This document shows, one piece after another, positions 27,769 through 36,751 of a DNA stretch of 64,000 nucleotides. Where the stretch lies: assembly GCF_020514095.1 (NCBI RefSeq), contig NZ_VTKY01000001.1, forward strand, positions 1 through 64,000, given 5' to 3'. Both the position numbers and the translations under genes were made by a program. The notes beneath the pieces are model-generated. The model worked only from the letters and a program-made list of their open reading frames with translations. It made no database searches and was not told the origin of the DNA. The DNA is from Synechococcus sp. MU1643. Lineage in GTDB: Bacteria; Cyanobacteriota; Cyanobacteriia; PCC-6307; Cyanobiaceae. The stretch's first letter is position 1. Every line of letters starts with the position of its first letter.

Positions 27769-30351
27769 TTATGCCATCCAGCTCTTTATCGCTTTGACGA
27801 ATTGAACTGTTGATTTTTTATTTTCATTCGTGACTCTAGCAAATCTTGACTTTATTTTTTGACTAAGGTCTCGATATTCTGCGCGGGTTCTTGATATTTT
27901 ATTGCACAAATAAACATATTCTGAATCTGAGCGAGCGATAGGAGCTTCTTTTATGTCCATAAGCTCGTAAAGTCCTTGCACAATCTGAGTACGAGGCACA
28001 TCTTCTGGCTTCGATATAATCGGAATTCCCATACTTAAAGCATCAATAGAAGTAGTGCCACATCCCACATGGATTGGATCAAGAACTACATCGACGCATG
28101 AAAGGAGGTTGAAATAATCAACAATATCCATATGCACAAATGATTTGCATTGCGATAAAAAAGTTGGGGCATCCTTTTTCCATCTTTCAAGAAGAAGGCC
28201 ATGAGGCTTAGTATTCTTGCCTGTAAGAAGGAAAATTGAATTGCTATCTTGTTGTGCTATTTCTTCTAATAGTTGATCCCAATCTGGGTGAAATTTTATA
28301 GGATTGTGCAACAGTCCAAATATCTGCGCACCTTCAGGCAAGTTAAAATTACTGCGATTGCCAATACAAGTCGCCAATGATATATCAGTAATGCCGTGAG
28401 GCATACCCTTTAGCTGAATCAGTTTTTCACTGTATAGCTTATACGAATTTGTTGTTTCCATATATTCGCTTGATATAAAATAGTCTACAGTTGGAATGCC
28501 TGTAGTGATAAGATTTCCAGGCAAAACAACCTGAGTCGCTGCAATTCTATTATGCGCCAGGCAGTAAGGCACAGGCGAAGAAAAGATTTCCGTATAAACC
28601 AGAACTTGAAGACTTAAGTTTTTTAGAATTTTAACTGAATTCACCAAGTTTGACGATATTTGAGTGACACATGTGGAATATTTTTCAAGTTCAGTGCAAT
28701 CCTGATTAGCTGCATTTGGACCCTTGATAATGACGACTTCTAAACCACTTTCATGACAACTTTTGACGATATTAAAATAATGCCTGAAGACAACATGACC
28801 ACTATGTGTATTGTCAAAGTAAAAGCCCACCCTTTGAGCACCAGCAGCAAAAAATTGGGATTTTTGGTGCTGGCTTATTTCAGTCTCCTCTGATTCTAGA
28901 CTTTCTGATACTTGCAGCCAAGGGGAAACTAATTTACCTAGATCTTCCAAGAACTGTTTGTCATTTTTGCTATTTTGATATGGCAACATAAACAAACCTA
29001 GGTTTAAAAAATTGTCTACAGACTTTTCTTTCTTTGAGTCAAATATTGATCTCGCATTGTCCATATATTCTGATCGCAAAATAGATACTTCATCGACATG
29101 ATTGACAATATATGGAAAACCCAATCTTGCCCGGCATTCATTCTCAATGCTCGGATTGTATTCAAATGCTTTTTTGTAAGCATTAACTGCTTTATCGTAA
29201 TCTTTTAAGTATGAATAAATACTGCCTAGGCTTGTGTAAGCATTAGAATTCCTAGGATTTATATCTAACGAGCTAAGAATTGAAGCCAAAGCTTGATCAA
29301 AACTACCGATAGCTTTATAAATTAAGGCCAAATTCATATGAGCATTTGAATTATCAGAATTTAATTCCAGAGACTTAAGAGTGAAAAAAATAGCTTCATC
29401 AAGGCTGCCAAGATCTCTATGAATATTGCCTAGGACCAAGCAAGTAGTATAATTTTTTGGATTTAACTCAAATGATTTTAAGGCATAAAATAATGCATCA
29501 TTAAGGTCTCCTAGGTCTATATAAATGCTTGCACGAGTCAATAAGGCAAGATCGTTGTTAGGTTTTAATTCTGAATATTTAAGAATAGGGGGGAGAGCGC
29601 GCTCTGGAGATCCGAGTTTTCTATAAATTACAGCCAGATTCATCAGCGCATCCGGATTATCCGGCTTTATCTCTAAGGATTGGATAGTGCATTTAAGAGC
29701 TTGGTCAAGTTTGTCAAGTCCTGTATAAATTACGCCCAAATTTAAAAGAGTATTGTGGTTTTTAGGTTCTAATTCCAGTGATTTAAGAGTTGAACTAAGT
29801 GCTTCGTCAACACGACCAAGCTGTTTAAAAATACTGCCTAAGTTACCAAGAGCAATTGAATTATCCTGCTTCAGCTTTAAGGATTTCAGTGTAAATTCTA
29901 AAGCTTGTTCAAGCCTGCCTAAATCTTGATAGATACCACCCAGGTTCATCAGGATTATTGGGTCTAAGGGTTTAAGCTTGTAAGACTCAAGAGTAAGGCA
30001 AAGAGCTTGCTCAAAATCTCCTAAATTCTTGTATATTAATCCCAAGTTAGTATAAGAATTTGGGTGTTTAGGGCTTATTGCGATTGCTTTCTTAAATAGC
30101 AAAATTGCTTCATTTATTCTGCCGCTATTTTTATAAATTAGCCCTAGGTTTGAATAAGCACCAGGCTCCAGCGAACCTAACTCTATTGCCTTTCTATACT
30201 CTTTTTCAGCACTTTTAAGACTTCCTTTTGAATGGTAGTCAAGTGCTTTTTTGTAAGAAGCCTCTCCGTCTCCGCCAAGGCAGGCCTGCGATTTTTCATC
30301 GCATTTTTTAATATATTTATTTCCAAAACCTACCATATTTTTCAAAAACAT
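27769..30351 (-). CDS. TPR protein with O-GlcNAc-transferase-like (GT41) domain
   Basis: 860 residues. About 11 consecutive 34-residue tetratricopeptide repeats span residues 30-405 (for example NLGLIYKNLGDFEQAL and NLGSIFKQLGRVDEALSSTL). The C-terminal part (about 510-855) resembles O-GlcNAc/SPINDLY-type glycosyltransferases: RVGFYFDNTHSGHVVFRHYF, TVDYFISSEYME, IFGLLHNPIKFHPDW and DVVLDPIHVGCGTTSIDALS. It may glycosylate proteins; the acceptor is unknown. Base composition is far more AT-rich than neighbouring genes, with codons such as TTA and AAA common, and a near-identical 32-base repeat flanks the gene. Horizontal acquisition is likely. Confidence 0.85.
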   Translation of the reverse strand: MFLKNMVGFGNKYIKKCDEKSQACLGGDGEASYKKALDYHSKGSLKSAEKEYRKAIELGSLEPGAYSNLGLIYKNSGRINEAILLFKKAIAISPKHPNSYTNLGLIYKNLGDFEQALCLTLESYKLKPLDPIILMNLGGIYQDLGRLEQALEFTLKSLKLKQDNSIALGNLGSIFKQLGRVDEALSSTLKSLELEPKNHNTLLNLGVIYTGLDKLDQALKCTIQSLEIKPDNPDALMNLAVIYRKLGSPERALPPILKYSELKPNNDLALLTRASIYIDLGDLNDALFYALKSFELNPKNYTTCLVLGNIHRDLGSLDEAIFFTLKSLELNSDNSNAHMNLALIYKAIGSFDQALASILSSLDINPRNSNAYTSLGSIYSYLKDYDKAVNAYKKAFEYNPSIENECRARLGFPYIVNHVDEVSILRSEYMDNARSIFDSKKEKSVDNFLNLGLFMLPYQNSKNDKQFLEDLGKLVSPWLQVSESLESEETEISQHQKSQFFAAGAQRVGFYFDNTHSGHVVFRHYFNIVKSCHESGLEVVIIKGPNAANQDCTELEKYSTCVTQISSNLVNSVKILKNLSLQVLVYTEIFSSPVPYCLAHNRIAATQVVLPGNLITTGIPTVDYFISSEYMETTNSYKLYSEKLIQLKGMPHGITDISLATCIGNRSNFNLPEGAQIFGLLHNPIKFHPDWDQLLEEIAQQDSNSIFLLTGKNTKPHGLLLERWKKDAPTFLSQCKSFVHMDIVDYFNLLSCVDVVLDPIHVGCGTTSIDALSMGIPIISKPEDVPRTQIVQGLYELMDIKEAPIARSDSEYVYLCNKISRTRAEYRDLSQKIKSRFARVTNENKKSTVQFVKAIKSWMA

Positions 30352-30427
30352 TAATCACTGCCAATCTATATCTTACCTATCCAATAGTCAAGCCGCAGTA
30401 ATTGTATAATCTAAAAAGCCAAAAAAC

Positions 30428-30643
30428 TTGTCTTGTTCATTGTCCCCAGTAGGGGGCGTAAATAAAGTTTACCCACTCAGTGTAGTCTTTACTTTGTGGG
30501 TATTTTGTCTTGTGATTATTGCTCTGTCAAGCTTCTCCTGGCGACAAAGTGCTAAATCGGTACGTTCTGCTGCTCCTTCCGTTCCGCCGCAATCATCACT
30601 TGTCTTTAAAGGTGAAAGTGTTCACTTCCAATTGCCAGTATGA
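30428..30643 (+). CDS. Possible small single-span membrane protein
   Basis: 71 residues from a TTG at 30428 (a TTG at 30440 would give 67). One hydrophobic span (LSVVFTLWVFCLVIIALSSF) is followed by a basic Ser/Ala/Pro-rich segment and a short tail ending in VFKGESVHFQLPV. No ATG is available and no ribosome-binding site stands out, so it may not be expressed. It lies between the TPR gene and repeat copy 2. No family recognised. Confidence 0.35.
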   Translation: MSCSLSPVGGVNKVYPLSVVFTLWVFCLVIIALSSFSWRQSAKSVRSAAPSVPPQSSLVFKGESVHFQLPV

Positions 30644-30660
30644 GCAAATCTAGTGGCTAC

Positions 30661-30692
30661 TGATCATTCCTTGGAACATCCATAGAGAGTGA
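30661..30692. repeat. 32-base direct repeat, copy 2
   Basis: TGATCATTCCTTGGAACATC followed by CATAGAGAGTGA, differing at one base from copy 1, which lies 3,070 bases to the left in the same orientation. Read on the reverse strand it begins ATGGATGTTCCAAGG and meets a stop after eight codons, so it could be a fragment of the 5' region of the small secreted gene. The remaining 30693-30825 shows no gene. Confidence 0.85.
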
Positions 30693-30825
30693 ATCTCTGT
30701 TCCCTGGTGAGATTGATTGGTACGAAAAAAGTGAAGGAGCTCTTCTTCAGTATTTATCTTCAGGATCTAACTGAGAGATGGCTTTCTCTTGGCCCTCGGA
30801 TGGTCTTTATCGTCTGTCGTCAGTC

Positions 30826-32172
30826 TTATCGATGTTGTTGACCTGAATCGCCCGCCAGAGCATCAAAGCGTTGACGTTCCGGCGGGGCGACATCCTTGCC
30901 TGTTTCTATTACCCCGTAGCGCGGCTTGAGCTTGCGCAGGGTGGGGAGCACGACCAGGCAGGCCCCACCCATCAACAACCAGAGCAGAAGGCCATTGTTT
31001 TGAAGGTCGAGCAATGCTCCTCCAGCGAGGGGGGCCACGATGGCGCTGATGGCGAAGCACTGGGAAAACAGCGCCATCGCCAACCCCCGGTGTTCTGGTG
31101 GTGTCTCTTCAATGACGGCTTCTGTGGCCGTGGGCAGGAACGCGGCCTGGGCGAAGGCCATCGGCAGCAGGGCAGCCAGCACCAGGATCGTTCCGTTTTC
31201 GAAAAGCGAGGAAATGGCAATGAGGCTGCAGCCCAGACTGAATCCCACCAGGCTCAGGCCGAGGCCGAAGGCCACGCTTCGCTCCGCCAGCCAACGGCCC
31301 ACAGGCCACTGAAGGCTCACCAACAAGGTCAACTGAAGGGCGATCAGGGCACTGCTGTGGCTTTCGCTCAGGGCCGGTCGCACCAGCCCGCCGCGCACCA
31401 GATCGAGGGGAAGCGCACTTTGCTGAAGGGCCAGGATCCCAGTGGCTACTACACTTATCAGCAGCACCGGCAGCAGTGGAAGCAACCAAGGCAGCGGGTC
31501 CTTTGGCGGTGGCTGATGACCAACCGGCGCTGGGCTGTTGCCGCTGAGGTTGCGATAGGGCGGACCGTCCTGGAGAGGAACAAGGCTTATCAGCATTAAT
31601 ACAGCGCCCATGCACATCGTTTCAACGATGTACACCGTCCTCAGCATTCCCAGGGTGGCGGCAGCGGTTCCGATCAGCGTGCCGATGCCGATGCCGAGGG
31701 CATCGGCACTGCGCACTAGGGCGTAGCCTCTCCCGGAGGGAAGGTTGCCGCAACTCAGGGGGACTGCTAATTCGATGGCAGGCCAGTACAGACCCGCCGC
31801 GCAGCCCAGCAGCAGTTGTCCGAGGAGGTAACTGTTGTAGTTGTCGGCCTGCAGCAGGATCAGATCAGCTGCAATGGCTAACAGGGTTGTGCCTCTCACC
31901 GGCCAGGAGCAGCGGATGCCGCGATCGAGCATTGCACCGCTCAGCAAACGCACCACCGTGCCGATCAGGGCAGAGACGGCCAGGCCGCTTCCCACTTCAC
32001 GTGCTGAGAAGTCGATCGCGTGAAAGATCAGCGGCGTCATGAACATCACTCCTCCGGCACCGATGGAAGCCAGGAACCTCAGTCGGGTGACATTTTTGAG
32101 GGGTGATGGAAACTGGTCCCACCACCGCAGAGGGTCAGGCGTTGCTGCGCGGACGCTTAACAGGACGATCAA
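30826..32172 (-). CDS. Major facilitator superfamily transporter
   Basis: 448 residues with about 12 membrane spans. The motif-A-like loop between spans 2 and 3 reads LLSGAMLDRGIRCS. Halves are separated by a Pro-rich linker (NSPAPVGHQPPPKDPLPW). The substrate cannot be predicted; multidrug or metabolite efflux are possible. The TTG start at 32172 overlaps the upstream leader of the divergent hydrolase; no ATG exists before residue 44, so a start in this area is required. Confidence 0.85.
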   Translation of the reverse strand: MIVLLSVRAATPDPLRWWDQFPSPLKNVTRLRFLASIGAGGVMFMTPLIFHAIDFSAREVGSGLAVSALIGTVVRLLSGAMLDRGIRCSWPVRGTTLLAIAADLILLQADNYNSYLLGQLLLGCAAGLYWPAIELAVPLSCGNLPSGRGYALVRSADALGIGIGTLIGTAAATLGMLRTVYIVETMCMGAVLMLISLVPLQDGPPYRNLSGNSPAPVGHQPPPKDPLPWLLPLLPVLLISVVATGILALQQSALPLDLVRGGLVRPALSESHSSALIALQLTLLVSLQWPVGRWLAERSVAFGLGLSLVGFSLGCSLIAISSLFENGTILVLAALLPMAFAQAAFLPTATEAVIEETPPEHRGLAMALFSQCFAISAIVAPLAGGALLDLQNNGLLLWLLMGGACLVVLPTLRKLKPRYGVIETGKDVAPPERQRFDALAGDSGQQHR

Positions 32173-32177
32173 TAGCG

Positions 32178-33752
32178 ATGGGCTTGATGGGCAGTCTGCT
32201 GCTCAGCACCTGTACACCGTGGCCTGTTGGCTCCATAGAACGTGTCGAGGTCAAGATCGACGGAGTGGTTCTTCCGGTTTCGGTAGAAGAGCTCGGTGCC
32301 TTTGTGCGCTCGCAGACGGCTGATCCAGGGCATCTCTCGCGATCGGAGCTGTCCACCTGGATGGGTCTTCTCGCGCCTGAGAGTCGGCAGGGGCTGATTC
32401 GTCTGCTGAAGGCACCGATTCTCTCCCGGCGCAGCTTCGGGCGTCAGCTGCTGAGCAGCTGGGGTGCTGGTCCGCTTCTGAACGCGTTGGGGGAATTGAT
32501 TCGAGTGGAGGACGGACAGCGCATCGATCGTGCGCTGGTGCTCTCAACTCTGGAGGAGCTGCTCGAACGGCAGGAAACCGTTTCGACGCTGGATGTGTTG
32601 GAAGAGTTGCCCACCCAGCAGCTGCGTCTTGATTTGGATGCGCTGGTGGCTGCCGCTACCCGCTGGCGGCTGGATCTGCAGCGACACCAGACCTTGATGC
32701 GGGCTTTGGCTCAAAAAGAGGCCGGCCTGCAGCCCCTCAATGGGACAGAGAGTTTTATCTCGGCAGAATCGCCCCGTCGGTCAACGCTTGCGGTGGACCA
32801 TCGTTCACGTCCATTGCCGGTGGAACGTTGGATCCCCCAGTCGCCCCGCGAGGATCGGACCTGGATCTTGATGATGCCGGGGTTGGGCGGGGAACCCAAC
32901 CACTTCCATTGGCTGGCGCGTTCGCTGATGCAGGCGGGCTGGCCTGTGGCGTTGCTAGAGCATCCCGGCAGTGACGCCGCCGCCGTCCAGGCATTGCTCG
33001 ATGGGCGTAAGTCGTTTGACGGCGCAGCGGCACTCCGTGATCGGTTGGCTGATCTTGCGGCGGTGCTGGACGCGCAACGAAGGGGTGATCTGAACATCCC
33101 TGGGACCGAAGTGGTGCTAATGGGGCATTCCCTGGGTGCCTTGACGGGCCTCTTGGCCGGTGGCGCGGAGCTGGTGCCCGGGATGGGGAAGCGCTGTGAA
33201 GGTGCCTTGGTGGGCTTGCCCCTCACCAACCTCTCGGAATTACTCCAGTGCGAACTGGCGGCAGGCCGAGGGCTCGAGGGCAACGCGATGGCATCGCAGC
33301 CCCGGGCGGTGGTGGGTCTCAATAGCTTTGGCGGTTTGATCTGGCCGCACCCCTTCAACAAGGCGTTGCCGATTCCCATCCTCATGGTGGGTGGGACGCT
33401 CGATCTGATCACCCCTCCTTTGGACGAGCAGCTGCCTCTTTTGGCTGGATTGTCGAAGCATGCTTCCAGCCGGGTGGTGGTGGTCGAGGGGGCCAGTCAC
33501 TTCTCGCCGATTCGTGTGGATGGCCAAGGCAAGGCGTCAGAGGGGGACGACGTCTTCCAGCTCGCCGAAGAGTTGGTGGGAGTCAATCCCCTCAGCGTTC
33601 AACGGGTGATTGCCCATGAAGTCATCCGTTTCCTCGACTCCCTGAGCTCCGAGTCACCCCGCAACGATGCTGTTCACCTGATGGAAGCCAGTTCCAAGAC
33701 GCGTTGGCATCGCTTGGGCCGTCGCCATGCCTTGCAACTACTTGATCAGTAG
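32178..33752 (+). CDS. Cyanobacterial DUF1400-type alpha/beta hydrolase, exported
   Basis: 524 residues from the ATG at 32178, giving a signal-like start (MGLMGSLLLSTCTPWPVGSI). The first 130 residues resemble the DUF1400 domain found upstream of cyanobacterial hydrolases (VEVKIDGVVLPVSVEELGAF). The hydrolase core follows: MMPGLGGEPNHFHWLARSLM, the nucleophile VLMGHSLGALTGLL, and GASHFSPIRV. The substrate is unknown; lipase-like action is plausible. An in-frame ATG at 32103 would overlap the divergent MFS gene. Confidence 0.8.
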   Translation: MGLMGSLLLSTCTPWPVGSIERVEVKIDGVVLPVSVEELGAFVRSQTADPGHLSRSELSTWMGLLAPESRQGLIRLLKAPILSRRSFGRQLLSSWGAGPLLNALGELIRVEDGQRIDRALVLSTLEELLERQETVSTLDVLEELPTQQLRLDLDALVAAATRWRLDLQRHQTLMRALAQKEAGLQPLNGTESFISAESPRRSTLAVDHRSRPLPVERWIPQSPREDRTWILMMPGLGGEPNHFHWLARSLMQAGWPVALLEHPGSDAAAVQALLDGRKSFDGAAALRDRLADLAAVLDAQRRGDLNIPGTEVVLMGHSLGALTGLLAGGAELVPGMGKRCEGALVGLPLTNLSELLQCELAAGRGLEGNAMASQPRAVVGLNSFGGLIWPHPFNKALPIPILMVGGTLDLITPPLDEQLPLLAGLSKHASSRVVVVEGASHFSPIRVDGQGKASEGDDVFQLAEELVGVNPLSVQRVIAHEVIRFLDSLSSESPRNDAVHLMEASSKTRWHRLGRRHALQLLDQ

Positions 33753-34765
33753 CGCACCCGCGGATCGAGGGCGGCCACCAGCAAGTCAACGGCAACACTC
33801 ACCAGCACCACCAAGGCGGCGATCACCACCACGATCCCCTGAACGACGGGGTAGTCCCTTTGGTTGATGGCTTCCTGTAGCCGCAGGGCGATGCCTGGCC
33901 AGGAAAAGGTGACCTCGATCAGCAGGGCCCCACCGATCAAGGAGGCCACGGTGATGCCAGCGATGGTGAGCACCGGCAGCAAGGCATTGGGCAGTCCGTG
34001 GCGAAGGATCACTTGGCGCTCACTCAGGCCGCGGCTGCGTGCCGCTTCCACGTAGTCGCCGCGCAAGGTGCGTCGCAGGTTCAGTCGCAGAGCTGTCGTG
34101 AAGGTGCCACTCAGCAGTAGGGCAAGGGTTCCTGCGGGCAGGATCAGGTGACGCACGGTGCCTCGGAAGGCGGCCCAGTTGTTCTGAAGAGCGCTGTCCA
34201 GAAGGAAAAATCCGCTTCCCTCGGGGGGGAGAAGGCTGGGGGGGAATCGCCCGCCCACAGGTAACCAGCCCAGGATGACGGCGAACACCAGCTGCACCAG
34301 CATGGCCACCCAGAAGGGCGGCAGGGCGTAGGTCCCCAATCCGTAGAGGCGACCTCCGAGGTCAATCTTTCCCTCGGGCCGTGCGATTCCGCTGAAGCCA
34401 ATGCTCAGTCCCACTACAGCGGCGACAACTAGGGCGATGACGCTCAGCTCCAGGCTGGCAGGCAGGGTTTTGCCGATGATGGTTCGAACCGGCTCCTGGT
34501 TGATCAGGGCTTGCCCCAGATCGCCGTGGATCAAGCCGTTGAGATATCCGAGGTACTGATCGAGCAACGACTGATCCAGGCCTAGCCGAGCGCGCATGTC
34601 GGCTTTGACGGCAGCTGGGGCCCGGCTGCCGAGCACTGCATCCACCGGATCCCCTGGGGCAACGCGCAGCAATAGGAATACCAGGCTGGCAATCAGCCAC
34701 AACATCAATGGCGCCAGGGCGAGGCGGGTGGCGCTGTAGTGCGCGAGGTCTCGGGCGCGTCCCAT
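33746..34765 (-). CDS. Peptide-type ABC transporter permease (DppB family)
   Basis: 339 residues and six membrane spans. LMLWLIASLVFLLLRVAPGDPVDAVLG at the start and the EAA loop (YVEAARSRGLSERQVILRHG) identify a DppB/OppB permease for peptides, nickel or similar solutes. It overlaps the upstream binding-protein gene by one base (TGATG). The second permease and ATPase genes are not adjacent in this window. Its 3' end overlaps the convergent DUF1400 gene by seven bases. Confidence 0.92.
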   Translation of the reverse strand: MGRARDLAHYSATRLALAPLMLWLIASLVFLLLRVAPGDPVDAVLGSRAPAAVKADMRARLGLDQSLLDQYLGYLNGLIHGDLGQALINQEPVRTIIGKTLPASLELSVIALVVAAVVGLSIGFSGIARPEGKIDLGGRLYGLGTYALPPFWVAMLVQLVFAVILGWLPVGGRFPPSLLPPEGSGFFLLDSALQNNWAAFRGTVRHLILPAGTLALLLSGTFTTALRLNLRRTLRGDYVEAARSRGLSERQVILRHGLPNALLPVLTIAGITVASLIGGALLIEVTFSWPGIALRLQEAINQRDYPVVQGIVVVIAALVVLVSVAVDLLVAALDPRVRY

Positions 34766-36372
34766 CAGTTGTTCGTCGCTCCTTCGTGGCGGCGCTCCAG
34801 TTCAGAGAGCATCAACTGACCACTGCCATCAAATTGTGGAGGGTTGAGGTTCAGCTGGGCCCAGGCTCGAGGTGAATCCAGCCAGACGGGGATGTAGGCG
34901 GCAGCGTCGGCAGAGAGATGGTCCACACGATCCAGGGCGGTACGGCGAGCGGCTCCAGTCAGCGTGTCGGATTTCAGCAGGGCGGTCTGCAATCCGGGGG
35001 CACTCCAGAAGCTGCCGCTGATCGCTGCTTCTCCATCAACGCAGGTGTCGCCCTCCACTGAGGTGCAGCTCAATAGCGGCGTCAGATAGGCCTCCGGATC
35101 GGGGTAGCTCCCTCGCCAATCCAGCATCACGGCTTGGAAGGCACCCTCGCCCAGCTGGCGGTAGATGGTTGTGGACTCGACGGCATTCAGATCCAACACC
35201 AGGCAGTCGGAGAGGTCCCGTTGCACCTGGGCCTGCCAGGTGAGGGCCAGCAGTTTGTCGGCGGGCACGTTGGAGCGGAAGGTGAGCGGAAAGCGCAAGG
35301 GGCTGCCGTTGCAGTAGCCCGCTGCCTGGAGCAGCTCGCGGGCCTGCTCGGGGTTGTGTTCAGGCCATGGGGTAATCGCGCCGCCGGCAAGGCTGGGAGG
35401 CACCAGCGCCCGCAGCGGACGGCGCAGCCCGTAGCTCACCCTTTCACTGATTTCCTTTCGATTGAGACTGACGGCCAGGGCCCGCCTGAGGTTGGGGTCT
35501 TGGAACGGCTCCTGGTTGCTCAGCAGGGTGATGTAGCCGATCTCCATCGCTGGACCCACCGACTCGTGCAGATCCCCCGCGATCGCACGTTCATGCAGGG
35601 TGTGGCGCTGGTCTTCGTCGATCGAGGCGGAGAGCAGCAGATCCACCTCGCCACTGAGCAATGCCCCGTACAGCGCCGTGGAGTTGCTCAGCGTGATCAG
35701 ATCGAGGCCGTCGTTGCGCGGTGCTTCACCCCAGTACTGGGCGAAGGGCTCCAAGCGTTGCTGATGTTCGCTGAAGCGGGTCAGCTTGTAGGGGCCTGTT
35801 CCAACAAAGCGTTCGTGTTGAAAGCGGTCCTGGTGCTTGCTGTAGGCCGTCGGTGAAACGGGGGTCAGGTTGATCGATGTCAGCAGGCCCTGCAGTGATG
35901 TAGAGGGGCGACTGAGGCGCAGCCGCAGGGTGTGGCTGTCGGCTTCCTCCACCGAAGCGATGCGATCACCCACCACATAGCTGAGGGTTCCGATGATGAG
36001 GAAGCGCCGCAGGCTGAAGGCCATAGCTGCCGCATTAAATGGCGTTCCGTCGTGGAAACGCACATCGGTGCGCAGGTGAATCGTGACGGTGCGACCGGCA
36101 TCACTCAGAACGGGGGCCGATGCCGCCAACCTGGGTTCCAGCGAGCCATCCCCCTTCAGGCGATACAGCGGATCCCCCAGAGCACTGATCAGCTGTATGG
36201 CGCTGAGGGTGTTGGCCTGGGCTGGATCCAGGGAGCTGATCCGCCCCGTTGAGGCCACTGTGATGCGGCTGGTGGGGGGCGGTGCCTGACACCCCACCTG
36301 GGTCAGGGCCAGGGAGAGGGCCATCAGTGCGCCACCGAACGTCCATCTCGTGGGGCGATCGATGCGCTTCAA
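34765..36372 (-). CDS. ABC transporter solute-binding protein, family 5 (peptide/nickel)
   Basis: 535 residues. A lipoprotein-type signal (LMALSLALTQVGCQAPPPTS) is followed by the family-5 fold: ISSLDPAQANTLSAIQLISA, TIHLRTDVRFHDGTPFNAAA and RRALAVSLNRKEISERV. It captures an oligopeptide or a similar ligand and delivers it to the permease encoded immediately downstream. The ligand is not predictable. It is cotranscribed with the DppB-like gene, as shown by the one-base overlap. Confidence 0.92.
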   Translation of the reverse strand: MKRIDRPTRWTFGGALMALSLALTQVGCQAPPPTSRITVASTGRISSLDPAQANTLSAIQLISALGDPLYRLKGDGSLEPRLAASAPVLSDAGRTVTIHLRTDVRFHDGTPFNAAAMAFSLRRFLIIGTLSYVVGDRIASVEEADSHTLRLRLSRPSTSLQGLLTSINLTPVSPTAYSKHQDRFQHERFVGTGPYKLTRFSEHQQRLEPFAQYWGEAPRNDGLDLITLSNSTALYGALLSGEVDLLLSASIDEDQRHTLHERAIAGDLHESVGPAMEIGYITLLSNQEPFQDPNLRRALAVSLNRKEISERVSYGLRRPLRALVPPSLAGGAITPWPEHNPEQARELLQAAGYCNGSPLRFPLTFRSNVPADKLLALTWQAQVQRDLSDCLVLDLNAVESTTIYRQLGEGAFQAVMLDWRGSYPDPEAYLTPLLSCTSVEGDTCVDGEAAISGSFWSAPGLQTALLKSDTLTGAARRTALDRVDHLSADAAAYIPVWLDSPRAWAQLNLNPPQFDGSGQLMLSELERRHEGATNN

Positions 36373-36413
36373 CGGGCCTTAACCATCAAAATGTCGGCCC
36401 ATTCAACAGGGAG

Positions 36414-36587
36414 TCAACCGACCTGGCGAATCCTTTCTAGAGAGATTTCGAACACTGGTGATCCCTCGTTGCTCTGCAGAGGCCAGCGACGCACCCAGCA
36501 GCGGTCGTGGTCGCCATCCACACCGATCACCTGATATGTGTCGTCGTCACTGTCGAGGTTGACGCAGTCTCCCTGGTGAACAGACAT
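36414..36587 (-). CDS. Small conserved hypothetical protein
   Basis: 57 residues from the ATG at 36587 (MSVHQGDCVNLDSDDDTYQV). It looks like a small beta-barrel: alternating acidic and hydrophobic residues (VIGVDGDHDRCWVRRWPL) and the end FEISLERIRQVG. Upstream in-frame ATGs at 36668 and 36650 add a leader of different character. No domain name can be given. It lies alone between the ABC genes and hom. Confidence 0.65.
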   Translation of the reverse strand: MSVHQGDCVNLDSDDDTYQVIGVDGDHDRCWVRRWPLQSNEGSPVFEISLERIRQVG

Positions 36588-36751
36588 CTGACTGAACCCC
36601 TCTTCTAGGGAACAGCCTTGACCCGGTATCGATCGAGTTAGGTTCTGCATGAACCGTTTGGAGCACACATCTGAGAATTCAGACCTGTGCAGTGAAAGAT
36701 CTTGACACTCTGACGCATGCTCGGGTGCGGCCGCCAGGGCTGGCGGACTCC

